A stretch of 7,866 nt of DNA from Candidatus Coatesiibacteriota bacterium. GTDB lineage: Bacteria; B130-G9. The position numbers were made by a program, and so were the translations under genes. The stretch covers positions 1 to 7,866 of the forward strand of contig JAFGIT010000089.1 of the NCBI GenBank assembly GCA_016929465.1. The letters run 5' to 3'. Positions within the stretch are counted from its first letter, which is position 1, and each line of letters starts with the position of its first letter. Positions 5,051 through 7,866 of this stretch are shown here, one piece after another. The notes beneath the pieces are model-generated. The model made no database searches, was not told the origin of the DNA, and worked only from the letters and a program-made list of their open reading frames with translations.

Positions 5051-7681
5051 CTACCAGGTGGTCTCCTTGATATCACACAGCACGTTATTGAAGGGATCGA
5101 GCTCGACTCGCTTCGGCTTTTCTGGGGCTGTCAGGACAAACTCGTGCTCCTTCTCGAATACGATCTGCCTCGATAGATAGCGCCCATCGCCCTTGGTATA
5201 GACCCATATCGGAAGCGGCATCCTGAATAATTTGTCGCCAACCTGCCTTAGCTTGAAGACGACTTCCCACGAGCCGCCCTGCGCCTTTCGCTTGCTCCAC
5301 GAATACTCATACTTCGGGTAGCCAGTGCCGTAGATCCACTGGTCGAAGAACCATCTCAAAGAAGGCTCCCCGCCTATCTCGATCAATCGCTCTCGGCCCA
5401 ATGTTAGCTCGCAGACCTCCTGGAAATCTGACGTTGTCGCCCGTTTCCATTTGAACTGCTCGACGAATGTCCGGAGTATTCGAATGATATCATCATCGCC
5501 CACCATCATCCGAAGCATGTGCATGATGTAGGCTCCCTTGTGGTAGGTCAGCTCGAAATACGCTCCCCTCAGCCGCGGTCCGCCGAGCCAGATGGCACCT
5601 TTCTCATCTAGCCTCTTGGCGTTGTATCCCCAGTCCTTGAGACGCTTTTTGACTGAGTCATTATCGCGTGCTGATTGCAGGTACATTAGCGTGGACATCT
5701 CGGCGAAACCCTCGGACAGCCATTGCTCGGCCGGTGAGAACCAGCCAACCAAGTTGCCCCACCACTGGTGGGATACCTCATGGCAGTAAAGCCCCGCCTG
5801 CCAATCGCCAGTCGTCCTTTGGCGACCTGTTATCGTTATGAATGTGGCAAAGCCTCTTCCATGGCCCCAATTAATTGGGCACGCGGATAGCTTGGAGTAC
5901 GGGTATTGCCCGAAGAGCTTGCTATAGAAATTCAAGCTGCTTTCGATCTCGGGAAGAACATATTTCTTCGCCTGAGCGTTGTCCTTCGAGTAAACGACTA
6001 TTGGTATGCCATCTGCCTCGCTCTCCAAGGCAAAGAGCTCCCCGATCACGAAGCCCGGGAAACGGGTGCAATGCTCCCCGACCCAACGTTTCGTCCGATA
6101 GCCGTCTTGGAGCTCTTCTCCGAGAGGTTTCCCTACTGAGACAACCTGGAACTTATCCGGCACGGTTATCGTCAAGTCAAAGTCAGTGCAATCCAAGTAG
6201 CCAGTGTCCGGTAGCCAGCCGTCCATGTAGCCGTAAGTCCAATCGATGTCGCCTGGGTCCCGGCCCTCGGCATAGAGCATATTCATTCTTCCGGCCTTAC
6301 CATCGACTGGATCGACTGGAATGAAGAGCATATTCCCCATATCGAAGAACAAAATGTCATTGCCACCCGCGTCGGTTAGGGCGGTGGGCGTGAGGGCATA
6401 GAACTCGAACAGAGCATGAGTCGCATTCGGCTCGAGGGTCTCATATTCGAATAGTATTTCGAACTTGCCCTTCTTGACCTTATCGAGTGCACCCTTCTCG
6501 AATTTCACATCCACCGACCACGACATGGTCTTCACCAGGTCCTTCTCTTCATGCTCCAGCTGATGCTGGCTCTTCGTGGTCCTCTGAGAGAGAGCATCAT
6601 ATTCGCAGTATGTCCTGATCCCCTTGTATTTCGATTTAGATAGATCTCTCTTCTCTCGACCGCCGAACCACTCTTCTCTGACTGCGGAGGGATTGTGAAT
6701 GTAAAAGAGGACGTCGTGCCTTGGCGTATCCCATCCAACGTAGAAAAAGGAGTCGTCGGATGGGAGCAGGCATAGGGGCTTCGATGTTTCACCGAAGGCC
6801 AGGTCATGAGTGCGCATCCTTGGTATGAGCAGGTCGAAGAACACATCGCTCGCCTCGAGCACGAGCTCTTCGTCTTCTATCGGTGTGGTCTCGAGCTTCG
6901 ACATGAATGCCCGCATCCATTCCGGATGGCCCCATATCACGGCGCTTGTGAATGCAACGCCTTCGAGCGTTTCCGCATCGAGGTGTAGTTTGAGCTGCTC
7001 AACCTCCCTCGTCGAATTCTCGATATCCGAAGCGAGCTGAGTCGGTGGGCGATAATCCATCGAGCCTTTGCCGACGACGTAGCCGGCCAGGAGGTTGCCA
7101 TCGACCTCAACCGCGACCAATTTGCCGCTCGGCATGGAGAATTTCATACGGTCATGCTCGAATTGGAGGTTCTTGAACTCATAGACCTTTCTCGGGAAGG
7201 GCTTATATCCCTTATCCTGCCGTCTCTCGCCCCTGTAGAATGGAATGAAAAGGTCGTCATACGACTGGACGACCTCCCTGGAGTCCGCGACATATCCCTC
7301 AGCCTTCTTCTTCCAGCTGATCCTCCAATTCTCGACCTTGAATCGCTCGCCCACCTTCTTGGTGCCGACGAACATCGTGCTGGTGATCGAATCACCGTTT
7401 GATCGGACGCGCGGATTCTCTCCTATCTTGGTGATACGGGCGCAATATGATGTAAATTCAGGCGGCTCCTTATCCGGCAGGGATTCGTGCTCAGCTGGAT
7501 CCCACGGGAATTCTATGCTCTCCGGACCAACCTTCTTGGCCGCTTCGAGAAGATGCTCGATGGCCTCAACAAGAGCCTGGTCCGGGCCGTCGGCGCTCTT
7601 CGAGTACGAGATGGTGGGGCCCATCAGAACCGCGACCAAGGTGAAGATAATCGTCAACATCGAGAGATTGCGCATCGCCAT
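5051..7681 (-). CDS. Secreted M1-family zinc metallopeptidase lacking the GAMEN motif
   Basis: The 876-residue product carries the gluzincin zinc site HEVSH (634-638) with the third ligand E657 exactly 18 residues on (HEXXH-X18-E), and the M1 catalytic tyrosine Y713 in TYHKGA. E635 is the catalytic base. The catalytic region is about 560-790, preceded by M1-type beta-structure (about 385-555) with WLPDTGYLDCTDFDLTITVP; 795-876 looks like a small beta domain. Residues about 30-330 are an extra N-terminal region I cannot name. Its segment 165-215 resembles extra regions of other large bacterial M1 proteins (recollection, unchecked). Residues 1-26 form a signal peptide, so it should act in the periplasm or outside. 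Where aminopeptidases have GAMEN, this protein has GHGRG (606-610), so exopeptidase specificity is uncertain. The ATG at 7681 is chosen because of an AGGAGG seven bases upstream; M3 is too far away. It probably cleaves peptides for nutrition or envelope processing. Confidence 0.9.
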   Translation of the reverse strand: MAMRNLSMLTIIFTLVAVLMGPTISYSKSADGPDQALVEAIEHLLEAAKKVGPESIEFPWDPAEHESLPDKEPPEFTSYCARITKIGENPRVRSNGDSITSTMFVGTKKVGERFKVENWRISWKKKAEGYVADSREVVQSYDDLFIPFYRGERRQDKGYKPFPRKVYEFKNLQFEHDRMKFSMPSGKLVAVEVDGNLLAGYVVGKGSMDYRPPTQLASDIENSTREVEQLKLHLDAETLEGVAFTSAVIWGHPEWMRAFMSKLETTPIEDEELVLEASDVFFDLLIPRMRTHDLAFGETSKPLCLLPSDDSFFYVGWDTPRHDVLFYIHNPSAVREEWFGGREKRDLSKSKYKGIRTYCEYDALSQRTTKSQHQLEHEEKDLVKTMSWSVDVKFEKGALDKVKKGKFEILFEYETLEPNATHALFEFYALTPTALTDAGGNDILFFDMGNMLFIPVDPVDGKAGRMNMLYAEGRDPGDIDWTYGYMDGWLPDTGYLDCTDFDLTITVPDKFQVVSVGKPLGEELQDGYRTKRWVGEHCTRFPGFVIGELFALESEADGIPIVVYSKDNAQAKKYVLPEIESSLNFYSKLFGQYPYSKLSACPINWGHGRGFATFITITGRQRTTGDWQAGLYCHEVSHQWWGNLVGWFSPAEQWLSEGFAEMSTLMYLQSARDNDSVKKRLKDWGYNAKRLDEKGAIWLGGPRLRGAYFELTYHKGAYIMHMLRMMVGDDDIIRILRTFVEQFKWKRATTSDFQEVCELTLGRERLIEIGGEPSLRWFFDQWIYGTGYPKYEYSWSKRKAQGGSWEVVFKLRQVGDKLFRMPLPIWVYTKGDGRYLSRQIVFEKEHEFVLTAPEKPKRVELDPFNNVLCDIKETTW

Positions 7682-7688
7682 CGGGGTC

Positions 7689-7694
7689 CCTCCT
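7689..7694 (-). promoter_or_regulatory. Ribosome binding site of the M1 peptidase gene
   Basis: The minus strand reads AGGAGG (7694-7689), a perfect anti-16S match, seven bases before the ATG at 7681-7679. The second ATG (7675) would be 13 bases away, so the site selects the first one. Confidence 0.8.
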
Positions 7695-7734
7695 GGTATC
7701 GAGATGTAGAATCAAGCACAGCGTTCCAATTCTG

Positions 7735-7763
7735 ATATTAAGGCATCAGGCGGGATATTTCAA
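7735..7763 (-). promoter_or_regulatory. Sigma-70-type promoter of the M1 peptidase gene
   Basis: On the minus strand TTGAAA (7763-7758, five of six to the consensus -35) is followed after exactly 17 bases by TAATAT (7740-7735, four of six to the consensus -10). Transcription would begin near 7728, leaving a leader of about 47 bases that contains the ribosome binding site. No operator palindrome is obvious nearby. Confidence 0.6.
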
Positions 7764-7866
7764 GGGAAGCGCGGCGGCTGGGTTTGACCTCAGATTGTAG
7801 GTAATTCGAGCACCACAATTTTCGATGGCATTCACATTCTATTGATCGCCGCCCTGATAAGGGCGA
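7764..7866. other. Window-edge region with no supported gene; small hairpin at 7850-7865
   Basis: This stretch upstream of the peptidase promoter has no convincing gene on either strand. The only structure seen is CGCCC (7850-7854) pairing with GGGCG (7861-7865) around a six-base loop, a five-base-pair stem without a following T-run. A minus-strand frame open from the edge ends at TGA 7834-7832 and could be the last codons of an upstream gene (…ALIRAAINRM), but it is too short to call. Confidence 0.3.

Noticed and set aside
2459-7681. Zinc importer and zinc peptidase as one regulated module
   Set aside because: They are convergent with separate promoters and no shared operator is visible; adjacency alone is not enough.
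5875-7735. Plus-strand open frames opposite the M1 peptidase
   Set aside because: They lie on the opposite strand of a conserved catalytic gene and encode low-complexity Ser/Arg-rich sequences; the peptidase motifs settle which strand is coding.
7850-7865. Rho-independent terminator at the window edge
   Set aside because: The stem has only five base pairs and no T-run follows on either strand within view.
7738-7866. Minus-strand frame open from the window edge to TAA at 7740-7738
   Set aside because: The 42-codon frame is Arg/Ser-rich with no recognisable features and overlaps the best promoter for the peptidase; chance openness is more likely.

Overview
The window carries six protein-coding genes of an ordinary bacterial chromosome. 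Its GC content is moderate to slightly high, Shine-Dalgarno sites are present, and several products look exported (one possible lipoprotein, one secreted peptidase). The species cannot be named from the sequence. Dispersed 'cacgaagg'-type intergenic repeats, an RqcH/NFACT gene and a large M1 peptidase with an extra N-terminal region would fit an environmental, possibly uncultured, diderm lineage; this is inference only.

Layout. Positions 1-310 (minus) hold the N-terminal 103 codons of truA, a tRNA pseudouridine synthase cut by the window edge. Positions 311-477 are a repeat-rich spacer with a heptamer tandem array touching the truA start codon, the first arm of an imperfect inverted repeat and a homopurine tract. 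Positions 478-2397 (minus) encode an NFACT/RqcH-family ribosome-quality-control protein whose last codons lie inside the second repeat arm. A 61-bp divergent region (2398-2458) separates it from a plus-strand operon at 2459-5040. That operon encodes a complete metal-ion ABC importer: a cluster A-I binding protein (ZnuA-like), an ATPase (ZnuC-like) and an ABC-3 family permease (ZnuB-like). Only 10 bp beyond the permease stop, a convergent minus-strand gene (5051-7681) encodes an 876-residue secreted M1-family zinc metallopeptidase with its own well-formed promoter at 7735-7763. Positions 7764-7866 hold no gene I can support.

How the genes work together. The three transporter genes form one uptake system: the binding protein captures the metal outside the inner membrane, the permease passes it across and the ATPase drives transport. 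The metal ligands (three His and one Asp) favour zinc. The neighbouring zinc peptidase is transcribed in the opposite direction, so a functional link is speculative. RqcH and TruA both act in translation and share orientation, but a 167-bp repeat-filled gap separates them.

I do not see a new multi-gene system here. The points most worth a second look are the probable CTG start of the rqcH gene, the repeat-derived C-terminus of its product, the inverted repeat between rqcH and truA, and the loss of the GAMEN motif in the M1 peptidase.
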